From: Microbulbifer variabilis ATCC 700307
GTDB lineage: Bacteria; Pseudomonadota; Gammaproteobacteria; Pseudomonadales; Cellvibrionaceae
DNA length: 64,000 nt
Direction of reading: 5' to 3'
Assembly (NCBI RefSeq): GCF_000380565.1
Contig: NZ_AQYJ01000026.1
Span: forward strand, 248,001 to 312,000
Translations under genes and position numbers: made by a program
The notes under the pieces: model-generated
Seen by the model: only the letters and a program-made list of their open reading frames with translations
The model's database searches: none
Told to the model about the DNA's origin: nothing
In this document: positions 10,384-19,327 of the stretch, one piece after another
How the letters are laid out: every line of letters starts with the position of its first letter
Numbering within the stretch: the stretch's first letter is position 1

Positions 10384-11709
10384 ATGTCACAGCCCGTCGA
10401 TACATTGATCCACGCACGCTGGATTATTCCAGTGATTCCCGAACAAAAAGTGTACGAAGATTGCTCTCTCGCTATTGAGCAGGGCCGAATTACGGCACTC
10501 TTGCCCTCCTCAGAAGCCAAGATCCGTTTTAAGGCAAGCCAGGAAGTAGATCTCAACCAGCACGCCTTGATTCCCGGCTTAATTAATACTCACAATCACG
10601 CCCCTATGACATTGCTGCGAGGCTATGCCGATGACCGCCCGTTAAAAGAGTGGTTGGAGCAACATATCTGGCCGACAGAACAACGCTGGGTGGGCCCAGA
10701 ATTTGTCGCAGATGGCAGTCGTCATGCCATTGCCGAAATGCTGAGATCTGGCACCACTACATTTTCTGACCAGTATTTCTTTCCTGAGGCCGTAGCTTGT
10801 GCAGCACGGGAAAGTGGCATCCGGGCCCATATCGCCTTTCCTGTGCTGGACGCACCCACTCCTTGGAGCCGGCATAGTGAGGAAGCACTACATAAGGGTC
10901 TAGCTCTTCGAGATGATTATCGCGCCCATGAGCGTATCGAAGTGGTCTTTGCACCGCACGCCCCCTATACAGTGGGGGATCAGACCCTGGAAAAAATCGC
11001 TGTATGCTCTGCGGAGGCCCAGGTTCCCATACAAATACACCTGCATGAGACTTTTCACGAGGTAGAAACCGCTTTAGAGAAAAGTGGAGAACGCCCAACT
11101 GAGCGCCTCTTGCGCCTGGGCCTGATGGGGCCGCAAACTCTATGTGTGCACATGGTCGCAACCAACGAAAGGGATATCGAGCTACTAAGTAAAAGCGGCG
11201 CCCATGTAGCGCATTGCCCCTCTTCAAATCTCAAACTAGCTTCCGGCTTCTGCCCTGCGACAGAGATTCTAGACGCCGGTATCAATGTATCGCTTGGCAC
11301 TGATGGCGCAGCCAGCAATAACAGCCAGGACCTTTTTGCCGAAGCTAATACCGCCGCCCTTCTGGCAAAAGCAGTCAGCGGCCGAGCTACCGCTCTACCC
11401 GCACACCAAGCCTTGGCAATGGCCACTATCAACGGCGCACGTGCACTGGGAATTGATGAAATTACCGGAAGCCTTGAAATTGGTAAAAGTGCAGACATTA
11501 CTGCTATCAATTTGGGGGGAATTGAGCAACAGCCAGTGCACGACCCGATCTCCCAGCTGATTTATACCGGGGGCGGCCATAATGTAAGTGATGTCTGGGT
11601 AGCCGGCAGACAACTTTTAAAGCAACGCCAATTGCAAACCTTGAACGAAATAGAGGTAGTTCAGCGAGCACAACTGTGGCGTGATAGAATTGCCGGCCAT
11701 TCACGCTGA
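10384..11709 (+). CDS. mtaD: MtaD-type amidohydrolase (methylthioadenosine / S-adenosylhomocysteine deaminase, TRZ/ATZ family)
   Basis: A 441-residue cytosolic metal-dependent deaminase of the amidohydrolase superfamily. Metal-binding motifs are in order: NTHNHAPMTLLRGYADD (HxH), FAPHAPYT, IHLHETFHE and SLGTDGAASNNSQD (the metal-binding Asp). These match the methylthioadenosine/SAH deaminase subgroup, which recycles adenosine by-products of SAM metabolism. The gene is placed immediately before ubiG (a SAM-using methyltransferase), as in Pseudomonas, which supports this role. Start MSQPVDTLIHARWI fits the family. It is divergent from gyrA. Substrate range (MTA, SAH or other purines) cannot be set from sequence alone. 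Confidence 0.88.
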   Translation: MSQPVDTLIHARWIIPVIPEQKVYEDCSLAIEQGRITALLPSSEAKIRFKASQEVDLNQHALIPGLINTHNHAPMTLLRGYADDRPLKEWLEQHIWPTEQRWVGPEFVADGSRHAIAEMLRSGTTTFSDQYFFPEAVACAARESGIRAHIAFPVLDAPTPWSRHSEEALHKGLALRDDYRAHERIEVVFAPHAPYTVGDQTLEKIAVCSAEAQVPIQIHLHETFHEVETALEKSGERPTERLLRLGLMGPQTLCVHMVATNERDIELLSKSGAHVAHCPSSNLKLASGFCPATEILDAGINVSLGTDGAASNNSQDLFAEANTAALLAKAVSGRATALPAHQALAMATINGARALGIDEITGSLEIGKSADITAINLGGIEQQPVHDPISQLIYTGGGHNVSDVWVAGRQLLKQRQLQTLNEIEVVQRAQLWRDRIAGHSR

Positions 11710-11782
11710 GCGCGAATTAACCCCCAGTGATCCTATTACCGGCGAGGGTCGGCCACTAGCGACGGAGTTTGCATAGAAGTTC

Positions 11783-12484
11783 ATGAGTAATGTAGATCCT
11801 GCAGAAATTGCCAAATTCGAACAGCTCGCCAGCCGCTGGTGGGATAAAGAGGGCGAATTTAAGCCACTCCATGAAATCAATCCGCTGCGCGCCAACTATA
11901 TCGATGGACTTGCATCAGTCGCGGATAAGAAGCTATTGGATGTCGGATGTGGCGGGGGCATTTTGACGGAAGCCATGGCCCAGAGAGGCGCTGACGTTAC
12001 CGGCATCGACATGGGAGAGGCACCACTGAATGTGGCCAAACTGCATGCACTGGAAAGCGGCGTAAATGTAAATTACCGGCGGGTAGCTGTCGAAGACTTG
12101 GCTGAAGAAATACCGGCTAGTTTTGATGTCGTTACCTGCCTGGAAATGCTGGAACATGTGCCCGATCCGTCATCGGTGATCCGCGCCTGCGCGAAGCTTG
12201 TCAAACCCGGTGGCCACCTATTTTTTTCGACAATCAATCGCACTCCTAAGGGCTGGCTTTTCGCAGTAGTAGGGGCAGAATATATCCTACGCTTACTACC
12301 CAAAGGCACCCATGAATACGGCAAGTTTATCCGTCCCTCAGAAATGGGCGCCTGGCTGAGGGAAAGCGATTTGGAGTTAAAGGATATTACCGGTATGACA
12401 TACAACCCGGTAACTCGCACTTATAAACTCAACTCTCGCGATGTCGACGTAAACTACCTTGTGCATGCCATTAAACCCGAGTAA
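11783..12484 (+). CDS. ubiG: Ubiquinone biosynthesis O-methyltransferase UbiG
   Basis: Catalyses the two O-methylation steps of ubiquinone synthesis using SAM. The 233-residue product starts [20 protein letters not shown] and has the family hallmark [20 protein letters not shown] motif I is [15 protein letters not shown] (about 49-63), and motif II-type [14 protein letters not shown] follows. The C-terminal [13 protein letters not shown] is typical. It lies 73 bases after mtaD and 12 bases before mupP, so the three are probably one transcript. Length is normal for the family (about 230-245). Confidence 0.97.
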   Translation: MSNVDPAEIAKFEQLASRWWDKEGEFKPLHEINPLRANYIDGLASVADKKLLDVGCGGGILTEAMAQRGADVTGIDMGEAPLNVAKLHALESGVNVNYRRVAVEDLAEEIPASFDVVTCLEMLEHVPDPSSVIRACAKLVKPGGHLFFSTINRTPKGWLFAVVGAEYILRLLPKGTHEYGKFIRPSEMGAWLRESDLELKDITGMTYNPVTRTYKLNSRDVDVNYLVHAIKPE

Positions 12485-12496
12485 GCGGACGATAAA

Positions 12497-13156
12497 ATGA
12501 AAGCAGCTTTATTTGACCTGGATGGCACTCTTCTCGATACCGCGCCAGATTTTATTGTTGTACTTAATCAACTACGGCATCAGGAACAACTGCCTCCACT
12601 GCCAGATGAAATAATCCGCGGCACGGTTTCCAATGGTTCTCGCGCATTGGTAACACTGGGGTTTGGCAAGGAAGAGGGAGACCCAGAGTTCAGCAGTCTG
12701 CTACAGCGCCTTTTGGATCTATACCTTGCTCACTTGGCTGAGCAAACAGCGCCTTTCCCGGGTATTGAAAACTTGTTGGACACCCTCGTGGACAACAGTA
12801 TTCCCTGGGGCATTGTGACCAATAAGCCCGAGGCATTTACGTTACCATTAATGCAGGCATTTGAGCACTTGCCACCAGCAGCAGCTGTGATTTGCCCAGA
12901 CCACGTCAGCAAGACAAAACCAGACCCGGAGCCCATTTTCCTGGCATGCAATCAAATTGGCTGTGCCCCCTCGGAAGCCGTTTATATTGGTGATCACGAG
13001 CGGGATATTGTTGCGGGGCAGCGTGCTGGCATGCCAACAATCGCCTGTAGTTATGGTTACATTGATGCATCAGACAACCCAGCCAACTGGGGCGCAGATC
13101 ACTTGGTCAGCTCTGTAGAGGAAATCTGGCCCCTGCTTAAACAACATTATATTTAA
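12497..13156 (+). CDS. mupP: HAD phosphatase, probably N-acetylmuramate 6-phosphate phosphatase MupP
   Basis: A 219-residue HAD-superfamily phosphatase. Motif I is FDLDGTLLDTAPDF (nucleophile and acid aspartates), motif II GIVTNKPEAF, motif III K near SKTKPDPEP, and motif IV YIGDHERDI. By sequence alone it could be a phosphoglycolate phosphatase (Gph). In Pseudomonas the gene between ubiG and yciK is MupP, which dephosphorylates MurNAc-6-phosphate in the cell-wall recycling bypass. The identical context here makes MupP the better call. It overlaps no neighbour, with 12 bases to ubiG upstream. The enzymatic assignment rests on synteny plus family. Confidence 0.82.
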   Translation: MKAALFDLDGTLLDTAPDFIVVLNQLRHQEQLPPLPDEIIRGTVSNGSRALVTLGFGKEEGDPEFSSLLQRLLDLYLAHLAEQTAPFPGIENLLDTLVDNSIPWGIVTNKPEAFTLPLMQAFEHLPPAAAVICPDHVSKTKPDPEPIFLACNQIGCAPSEAVYIGDHERDIVAGQRAGMPTIACSYGYIDASDNPANWGADHLVSSVEEIWPLLKQHYI

Positions 13157-13216
13157 CTTTCTAACCCGCGCAGTAACGCCCAGCTCTTGTGCTTGGCGAT
13201 AGCATCAGGATTTTTC

Positions 13217-13975
13217 ATGTCAGAATTTGCCGGCGACTATGTTGCGCCCACCAACCTGCTCAAAGATAAAATAATACTCATTACTGGTGCTGGTGACGGC
13301 ATCGGAAAAACTGCCGCAAAAACTTTCGCCTCACACGGAGCCACTGTAGTTTTGCTGGGGCGAACCACAGCAAAACTGGAAATGGTATATGACGAGATTG
13401 AAGCGGCTGGCGGTCCTCAACCAGCAATATTTCCGCTCGACTTGAATGAGGCCCGGATCGAGAATTTCGAAAACCTTGCCGAAGCAATTGATCAAGAGTT
13501 TGGTCGACTGGACGGGCTGCTACACAATGCGAGTCTCCTCGGCCAACGAACACCACTAGCCAACTACAACTTCGCCACCTGGCAGCAGGTCATGCAAGTA
13601 AATATCAATGCAACATTTGGTCTCACTAAAACCCTGCTACCACTACTGGAAAAATCTAAAGCTGGGTCGATTGTATTCACCAGCTCAAGTGTTGGTTTAA
13701 AAGGGAGAGCCTACTGGGGCGCCTACTCAGTATCAAAATTTGCTACCGAAGGGCTAATGCAGGTTCTCGCCGATGAATTGGATGGCGTATCAAATATACG
13801 GGTAAATAGCCTAAATCCCGGCGCCACACGTACATCTATGCGCGCCACTGCATATCCAGCCGAAAACCCCCAGTCTGTGGTAGCTCCCGAAGAAATAATG
13901 CCCACTTATCTCTACTTGATGGGGGATGACAGCCTAGGCCAGAGTGGTAAGCACTTCAGTGCACAAAAACGATAA
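13217..13975 (+). CDS. yciK: YciK-family short-chain dehydrogenase
   Basis: A 252-residue NAD(P)-dependent oxidoreductase of the SDR superfamily. It shows the cofactor motif TGAGDGIGKTAAKTFA, the LHNAS structural motif, catalytic Ser in FTSSSVGLKGRAYWG, and the catalytic YSVSK pair. I chose the ATG at 13217 (MSEFAGDYVAPTNLL) because it matches YciK proteins; an in-frame start 10 codons upstream has no family support. The gene is downstream of mupP, as in Pseudomonas, and ends just before a strong terminator. The physiological substrate of YciK is unknown. Confidence 0.92.
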   Translation: MSEFAGDYVAPTNLLKDKIILITGAGDGIGKTAAKTFASHGATVVLLGRTTAKLEMVYDEIEAAGGPQPAIFPLDLNEARIENFENLAEAIDQEFGRLDGLLHNASLLGQRTPLANYNFATWQQVMQVNINATFGLTKTLLPLLEKSKAGSIVFTSSSVGLKGRAYWGAYSVSKFATEGLMQVLADELDGVSNIRVNSLNPGATRTSMRATAYPAENPQSVVAPEEIMPTYLYLMGDDSLGQSGKHFSAQKR

Positions 13976-13988
13976 TATTGCTAACTGG

Positions 13989-14015
13989 AAAAACCGGGCA
14001 TAGCTCGGTTTTTTT
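13989..14015 (+). terminator. Rho-independent terminator after yciK
   Basis: The stem AAAAACCGGGC / GCTCGGTTTTT (13989-13999 with 14003-14013, one G-T wobble) has a 3-base loop and is followed by a run of seven T (14009-14015). It starts 13 bases past the yciK stop and closes the mtaD-ubiG-mupP-yciK transcription unit. Confidence 0.88.
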
Positions 14016-14037
14016 ATGTCATAAATCAAGAAATTAA

Positions 14038-14352
14038 TTAGCCCTTCCGCTGCCCTGGAGACTTCTTGTCCAGATCGCTATCCCGCTCTGTACCACCATG
14101 CTCAGGGGCATCTGCAAAAATATCCCCTTCAAACTCCATCATTTCATTACCCTCGAAAATCTCTGCTTTTTTATCTACCTTACCACTGCTGTCGAAGAGA
14201 TTTTGCTGAGCTCCACCCTCGAGTGACTGACCTGCTACCAACTCCGTCGCTACCGCTAATGCCGCCCCCGAAACTGAAAGTCGCATGCCCTCATAACAAA
14301 AATAGGTGGCCACAAGGGCAAACAAGACTGCTGGAGTTACTAGACTTTTCAT
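14038..14352 (-). CDS. Hypothetical membrane-anchored protein (104 aa)
   Basis: I do not recognise this family. The product begins MKSLVTPAVLFALVATYFCY, a single hydrophobic N-terminal segment (about residues 5-34) that is either a signal anchor or a cleaved signal. A hydrophilic, acidic-basic tail of about 70 residues ends DLDKKSPGQRKG. It faces yciK tail to tail, 62 bases apart with the terminator between, and stands alone with an AT-rich upstream region. The ATG at 14352 is the only reasonable start. It is likely a small inner-membrane or periplasmic protein, and real expression is not proven. Confidence 0.55.
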   Translation of the reverse strand: MKSLVTPAVLFALVATYFCYEGMRLSVSGAALAVATELVAGQSLEGGAQQNLFDSSGKVDKKAEIFEGNEMMEFEGDIFADAPEHGGTERDSDLDKKSPGQRKG

Positions 14353-14601
14353 TTTCCAATCCTGGATAGCTTTAATTTATAAAATTTTTCCAATTGATAA
14401 ATTAATACCCAGGATTTAGTTGATATGCCCCCCTGGATACCAAGTCAGATTTAGCCAATAGATCAATCAGACTTAAGAGTGAGGCTATTTTTCCACGCAG
14501 ATTCAGGCAAAAGCGTGAAATATCGCACAAATTTCATTGTCCAGCCCTGCTGGGTCGGGCAGAATAACGCTAACACTAGGCAATAATATGAAATAAAGAT
14601 T

Positions 14602-15021
14602 ATGAAAGCGGTTCTTTGTTCTCTCGCTTTAATTTTATTGACCCCAATAGCTTATGCTAACTCCTTGACAAAACAGCTGGAAACCTGTTCTGCAATAGCA
14701 GTAGATGAAGATCGATTGGCTTGCTTCGATAGCCTCAGTGGATCCTTGGAACAGCAAGCAAAACAAAACTTTGGCCAAGAACATAAAGCGACCCTTCAAG
14801 TTCCAGAGTACATCGAAGCCAAAATCGCCAAAATTCAAGATGACTCTTATGGTAAAAAAATTATTACGCTAGACAATGGCCAGATCTGGAAGCAAAGCGG
14901 AAGTGCACGCATATTTTGGGGGGCTGGCGATATAGTCACTGTAGAGCGTGCCATGCTCGGCTCTTTCTTTATGAAACAAGCAGACGGCGGTCGCAAAATG
15001 CGAGTAAAGCGGGTTAAATAA
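14602..15021 (+). CDS. Secreted protein with a TagO/VasI-like N-terminal Cys motif
   Basis: A 139-residue protein with a clear signal peptide (MKAVLCSLALILLTPIAYAN, cleavage near residue 19). The mature part has a Cys pair in C-x11-C-F-D (C29, RLACFDSLS with C41), resembling the C-x-x-I...RLxCYD motif of VasI/TagO-like and many uncharacterised periplasmic proteins. The C-terminal half, with LDNGQIWKQ, AGDIVTVERAMLGSFFM and RKMRVKRVK, is a compact beta domain seen in proteobacterial orphans. No type VI secretion gene is nearby, so a secretion role is not supported. It is followed by a hairpin and then the sigma-factor gene. Function unknown. Confidence 0.72.
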   Translation: MKAVLCSLALILLTPIAYANSLTKQLETCSAIAVDEDRLACFDSLSGSLEQQAKQNFGQEHKATLQVPEYIEAKIAKIQDDSYGKKIITLDNGQIWKQSGSARIFWGAGDIVTVERAMLGSFFMKQADGGRKMRVKRVK

Positions 15022-15037
15022 CAACCTTTCTTGTCTA

Positions 15038-15069
15038 AAGGGCAGTAACAGACCCTATCAGCTGCCCTT
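15038..15069 (+). terminator. Candidate terminator hairpin
   Basis: AAGGGCAG (15038-15045) pairs with CTGCCCTT (15062-15069) around a 16-base loop, 17 bases after the preceding stop codon. No T-run follows, so termination efficiency is uncertain. Confidence 0.4.
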
Positions 15070-15142
15070 CCAACCTCATAGAAGCCTGACAATTAGAACC
15101 TTCTAGTCATCGAAAGGAAGGCGCAATAATCAACTTTCATCT

Positions 15143-16378
15143 ATGGTTAAGGTGAAATGGGCGCCACAGGCTGCCTGGAGAGACCAACCAGTACATATCG
15201 TTCACGCAGTCAACAGAAGGTTTGAGCACTTGTCCCGAGAAAATTTCTACTCAAGGGATGAAGACTGGCTGAAGGATACAGACAACGCCCTCTCCGATTC
15301 CTGCTCCAATGCAGATGATCGCGACCAGGCCACTGATGCCGGGCCCGATATCGAAGAGATTCATTCTGTTGGGGAGCCACTCTCTGAGAGTGGCACAACC
15401 CCCATGCAAAGCTACTTAAAGCACCTTTATCGACTCGAGCTGCTAACTCCTGAGGAGGAACACAGTACCACATGCATGCTCAGAGATCTGGAAGACAAAC
15501 TCATTGTCATCCTACAGCAATACGGCACCGAGCTAGTGCAATTGCGCAGTGAAGGTGTAGAGCAACGGGGCAGTACAGGGGCCTATGATCATGGGCTGAT
15601 CATAGAGCGCACAGAAGCCCTATTAGTCCTCGATCACCTACCACGCAGAGAGCGCAGTAGACTCAACGGCGTGCTAAAGCGCTTCCAAAAACAGCGCAAA
15701 AAGCTGATCCAGTGCAATCTGCGCCTGGTAATCGCCATTGCCAAGCGTTTTCGCAACCCATCGGTTCCTTTTATCGACCTTATCCAGGAAGGCAATGTCG
15801 GACTGATGAAAGCCATAGAGCGCTTTAAGCCACAAATGGGTTATCGCTTTTCCACCTATGCCTATTGGTGGATTCAACAGGAAATCCAGCTGGCCCTGCG
15901 CCGAAATGAGGACCTGGTTCGCCAACCTGCAAATGTCCAGGATGATCTGAGAGCGATCTACAGGGCGATAGGTGAAGTCCGTGCCCAAGGGCTTCCCGCA
16001 TCCGATGAAAATCTCGCTACGCAAACCGGCTTGGACCTGGAGCGTATCCAAAGCCTACTAAAGCTGCCTGGGCCCACCGGCTCGTTAGATGACCCTGTTG
16101 CCGATGACCAAAGCAGCACGCGACTCGACTACGCGCCAGCCGACGAACTCTACAATACCGACGAGCTGGTAACCAACCAGGAGTTGGCCGAGCGATTGCG
16201 TGAAGCTGTCGCGCGACTACCTGCCAGACAGAGAACTGTTTTAAATCTTCGCTATGGGCTGGTATCCGATAGAGACTGCTCATTTCGAGTCATCGGCGAA
16301 CAACTGGGATTAAGTCAGGAAAGGGCCAGACAACTGCATTCCGACGCACTTCGACAACTGAAGCGGCAATGGCGCTGA
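15143..16378 (+). CDS. Divergent RpoS-like sigma-70 family factor
   Basis: A 411-residue primary-like (group 2) sigma factor. Region 1.2 is TPMQSYLKHLYRLELLTPEE (about 86-105). Region 2 spans about 191-255, with NLRLVIAIAKRF, FIDLIQEGNVGLMKAIERF and FSTYAYWWIQQEI. Region 3 follows, then region 4 (about 355-408; RLPARQRTVLNLRYGL and the HTH GEQLGLSQERARQLHSDAL). Regions 2.3-2.4 differ from RpoS/RpoD (TYAYWWIQQ instead of TYATWWIRQ). A spacer of about 75 residues separates regions 1.2 and 2.1. The N-terminal 80 residues are acidic and unrecognised. The start at 15143 could be later. It likely controls an alternative stress or stationary-phase regulon. Confidence 0.85.
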   Translation: MVKVKWAPQAAWRDQPVHIVHAVNRRFEHLSRENFYSRDEDWLKDTDNALSDSCSNADDRDQATDAGPDIEEIHSVGEPLSESGTTPMQSYLKHLYRLELLTPEEEHSTTCMLRDLEDKLIVILQQYGTELVQLRSEGVEQRGSTGAYDHGLIIERTEALLVLDHLPRRERSRLNGVLKRFQKQRKKLIQCNLRLVIAIAKRFRNPSVPFIDLIQEGNVGLMKAIERFKPQMGYRFSTYAYWWIQQEIQLALRRNEDLVRQPANVQDDLRAIYRAIGEVRAQGLPASDENLATQTGLDLERIQSLLKLPGPTGSLDDPVADDQSSTRLDYAPADELYNTDELVTNQELAERLREAVARLPARQRTVLNLRYGLVSDRDCSFRVIGEQLGLSQERARQLHSDALRQLKRQWR

Positions 16379-16394
16379 AAAAAAGGAAGAAGCC

Positions 16395-16427
16395 GGTGGC
16401 AAGCCTCATCATTGAAACTTGCCATCG
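16395..16427 (+). terminator. Candidate terminator after the sigma-factor gene
   Basis: Positions 16395-16403 (extended by 16394) pair with 16418-16426 (16427), one G-T wobble, loop 14 bases, starting 16 bases past the stop codon. A pyrimidine-rich stretch, not a pure T-run, follows. Confidence 0.45.
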
Positions 16428-16478
16428 CCATCTTTCCCTCTAGTCTTAATAAAGCTCAATTAGTTAACATCGGAAGTT

Positions 16479-17063
16479 ATGCGTAAGCCAGTGGTTTCAT
16501 GTATGTGCGGTAATACCCTTAAAAATTACGCACCTTTTTTTATTTATGGACTCTTAATTTCCCCTTTCACTTTTGCTGAGTCAGAATTTATTGCTAGCGC
16601 AGGAAAGGGGCTGGGCAGTGAGCTGATGCAAGTGCACTCCATCTCAGCCGCAGAAATGGCAGGCTTCAGCTATTCCTACCTGCTCGCATCATCCAATCTC
16701 GACAACAATTTTTGGGAATGGTGGGGGCAAGGTAGTTATTCCCACATGCGAATAAAATATCGCGACGAAAGCCAGCAACAAAATATATTTGAATTAAAGC
16801 CTCTACTGCGCTGGTACCCACGCAATGAACCTCGCGGCGGATTTGGAGAAGCTGGTGTAGGCGCATCCTATTTAAGTAACGATCATTTTGGCAGTATCAG
16901 AATGAGCACAAAATTAAACTTCGCACTGCATTTTGCTTTGGGCTATCGCTTCTCAGGTGGCCATACACTATCTTTACGCTATAGCCACTTCTCCAATGCC
17001 AGGACCAATACACCCAACCCCGGCTTCGACTTCGCATCTCTAAATGGGCACTTCAATTTTTAG
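16479..17063 (+). CDS. PagL-like lipid A 3-O-deacylase (outer membrane beta-barrel)
   Basis: A 194-residue secreted protein. The hydrophobic N-terminus ends TFAES, giving a predicted cleavage near residue 33. The rest is amphipathic beta strands ending in FNF, as in outer-membrane barrels. The C-terminal LRYSHFSNARTNTPNPGFDF matches the PagL active-site region: H170 and S172 fit the catalytic His-Ser, and D184 sits where PagL has its catalytic Glu (12 residues after the Ser). PagL removes the 3-O acyl chain of lipid A. The start is uncertain: a GGAAG lies only 2 bases before the ATG at 16479, and the next in-frame ATG is at 16503. It precedes a convergent glycosyltransferase gene. Confidence 0.78.
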   Translation: MRKPVVSCMCGNTLKNYAPFFIYGLLISPFTFAESEFIASAGKGLGSELMQVHSISAAEMAGFSYSYLLASSNLDNNFWEWWGQGSYSHMRIKYRDESQQQNIFELKPLLRWYPRNEPRGGFGEAGVGASYLSNDHFGSIRMSTKLNFALHFALGYRFSGGHTLSLRYSHFSNARTNTPNPGFDFASLNGHFNF

Positions 17064-17082
17064 TCAGGCCAAAAATAGATTA

Positions 17083-18186
17083 TCAAGGCCTATCCAGTAA
17101 TTCATGGTAAAGGTTTACAGTTTGTTTAACTAAATCCTCATTATAAAAACTGTGAAATTCAATTTTTACTAAACGATCGGTTAAGGCTAAAGCAGCTTCA
17201 GATAAAGCTTCTACATTTTTGCGCTCTACGATTCCCTCCGGAAAACAATGGGCCAACACTTCCCCCGCACACGTATCCTTATAAGCAATCACTGGACATC
17301 CCATTGCAAGCGCTGCCATAGCATTCCTGCCGCATGGCTCATACGGGCGAGCAAGACTAACTAACACCTGGGAAGAGGCATACAGCTCGCGCATGTCCTG
17401 GCGAGCCCCAAGGAACAGCACGCGCCCTTCTAAACCCAGTTCTTGGGCATATAACTCCAGCTTGCGGATATAACGCAAATCATCCTTTTGTTGCTTGCCA
17501 ATAACCAAGCCCATTATATCCTCACGACCTCGCACTGAATAAGCGAGTCCCTGTAGAAAAAAGCCTAACTCTCCTTCCAGGGATAAATCCCCCGAATACA
17601 GCCACCAGTTTTTTCCCTCCAGCTGAGGATAATTATTCAGAAGACGCAAATGCCATTGCCCTGAAATGGGTTTGCTACGATCAAATTCCTTAGCGCTAAC
17701 TCCCCAAGGAATAACACTGGCCGGCGAGACCATCTTCTTTCCGTAGTGCGCCTGTAATTGATTAGCCACTCCAAGGGATGTGGCGATAACCCGCTCCCCG
17801 GCAATCACACCAGCATCTCGGCGACTGGGTGCACGATTGCTATCGACATGGGTTACCAAACCTGGACGATTTACATCATCCATACGCCGCCAAGCCCGCG
17901 AAGTCAATAAAGCGGCTAACCGTCCATGCACATGTATGATATCTGCTTGTAGCCCGGCCAAAATATTAGTAAGACGCCGTACAAGGGGTTGTGACCAGAG
18001 GGGCTTTTTATTCAACGGTAGTTGAATATGCTGGATACCATGTAGCTTGAGACGAGCAACCAGCGCCCCACCTGCCGAGATCACAACAGGCTCATGCCCC
18101 TGTTGGCTCAGCACTTGTATAAAGTCCAATGCGGCCTTCCCTGCATCTCCAGGCTCTAACTCAGGCCAAACTTGTACAATTCTCAA
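17083..18186 (-). CDS. GT4-like glycosyltransferase with a broken EX7E motif
   Basis: A 367-residue GT-B glycosyltransferase. The N-terminal acceptor half opens MRIVQVWPELEPGDAGKAAL. The C-terminal half carries GRVLFLGARQDMRELYASSQ and then YEPCGRNAMAALAMGCPVIA. That last motif aligns with the donor-binding E-x7-E of GT4 enzymes, but the second Glu position is Ala (E-P-C-G-R-N-A-M-A). The first codon at 18186 is TTG; no better start is seen. HVHGRLAALLTSRAWRR and HVDSN are acceptor-side motifs. It is next to the lipid A deacylase gene on the opposite strand, so a role in LPS or another surface glycan is plausible but inferred. Confidence 0.78.
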   Translation of the reverse strand: MRIVQVWPELEPGDAGKAALDFIQVLSQQGHEPVVISAGGALVARLKLHGIQHIQLPLNKKPLWSQPLVRRLTNILAGLQADIIHVHGRLAALLTSRAWRRMDDVNRPGLVTHVDSNRAPSRRDAGVIAGERVIATSLGVANQLQAHYGKKMVSPASVIPWGVSAKEFDRSKPISGQWHLRLLNNYPQLEGKNWWLYSGDLSLEGELGFFLQGLAYSVRGREDIMGLVIGKQQKDDLRYIRKLELYAQELGLEGRVLFLGARQDMRELYASSQVLVSLARPYEPCGRNAMAALAMGCPVIAYKDTCAGEVLAHCFPEGIVERKNVEALSEAALALTDRLVKIEFHSFYNEDLVKQTVNLYHELLDRP

Positions 18187-18375
18187 AATGTTTACCGCGA
18201 AAATGGAACAAAGTCACTATTTTGACTCTCACTGATTTAGTTTCCCAGTAAATTCCGCACATGCCTACGGGAAAACCTACACATATGGCCAGTTTATCTT
18301 TGCCGTCACCTCCAGTATCAGCGCCTACTCCAGGGTGTTACTATTCTTTCGCTTAAACAAGATCAGGGACCAGCA

Positions 18376-19266
18376 ATGATTCATCGTTACTTATCACAGT
18401 CGATAGCTCTCGCTCTCATATTATTTGTCGGTTTAGTAAATGCCGCAGAAACTGACCAAGGTATCTTCTGGAAGGCCACCAAAGAGAACCAGACTATCTA
18501 TCTGCTGGGCTCAATCCACTTAGCTACAGAAGACTTCTACCCCATGCGCCCCCAAATTGAGCGCGCCTATGCCGAGAGCGATGCCATTGCAGTAGAAGCC
18601 GATATTCTCGCTGCGGAAGGCGACATGCTGCTACAGCAGAAAATCATGATGGAATCAGTCTACCAGGGTGAACGTAATCTACGTGACGACCTCCCCCCGG
18701 AAACGTACAAACAGCTACAGAAGTGGATACAAAAGCACAATATGCCGGAGGCTATGTTTATTCGCCAGCGCCCTGCAATTGCCATGATTTCCATGAGTAT
18801 GGTCGAAATGCAGGCCCATGGCCTCAATCCTGAACTGGGTATAGATCGCCATTTTCTGCAAAAAGCCAAGAAAGATGACAAACCGGTCGTTGAACTCGAA
18901 GGGGTTTTACAGCAGTTCCAACTGTTAAATGGCCTGGACAACCCAGCTCTTCTGTTACAACAAACCCTTGAGCAGCTGGAAGATATATCCAGCTTCCTCC
19001 CCAAGCTCACCAAGGCTTGGAAGGACGGCGATGAGAAAACTCTCCACCACCTAATTATTCTTGACGGACTCAATGAAAACCCGGAATACAAACCGCTTTA
19101 CGATACGCTGTTTTTCAAGCGCAATGAAAATATGGCGAAGCGAATCAGCTTAAAAGCGCCAAACCATTCATCCCTGTTTGTTATTGTTGGAGCAGGACAC
19201 CTAGTTGGGGGGGGCAGCATCGTGGAGCTGCTCAAAGAGGACGGATACAAGCTGGACCGGATATAG
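18376..19266 (+). CDS. TraB/GumN family protein
   Basis: A 296-residue protein with an N-terminal signal (IALALILFVGLVNAAE, cleavage near residue 23). A TraB/GumN domain follows: IYLLGSIHLATEDFYPM (GxxH at 45-48), several conserved acidic residues (EADIL), and the C-terminal GAGHLVGGGSIVELL. The family is related to the Tiki/erythromycin-esterase-like metalloprotease fold, and the GxxH and GH motifs are likely metal ligands. The bacterial role is not established. A GGGA element precedes the ATG at 18376. It is a single gene between the divergent glycosyltransferase and the porin. Confidence 0.88.
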   Translation: MIHRYLSQSIALALILFVGLVNAAETDQGIFWKATKENQTIYLLGSIHLATEDFYPMRPQIERAYAESDAIAVEADILAAEGDMLLQQKIMMESVYQGERNLRDDLPPETYKQLQKWIQKHNMPEAMFIRQRPAIAMISMSMVEMQAHGLNPELGIDRHFLQKAKKDDKPVVELEGVLQQFQLLNGLDNPALLLQQTLEQLEDISSFLPKLTKAWKDGDEKTLHHLIILDGLNENPEYKPLYDTLFFKRNENMAKRISLKAPNHSSLFVIVGAGHLVGGGSIVELLKEDGYKLDRI

Positions 19267-19327
19267 CCCCCACCGGATAATATTCGAGCTATTTGGTAGT
19301 ACGAGACGATACTCCCTCCTAATGACC

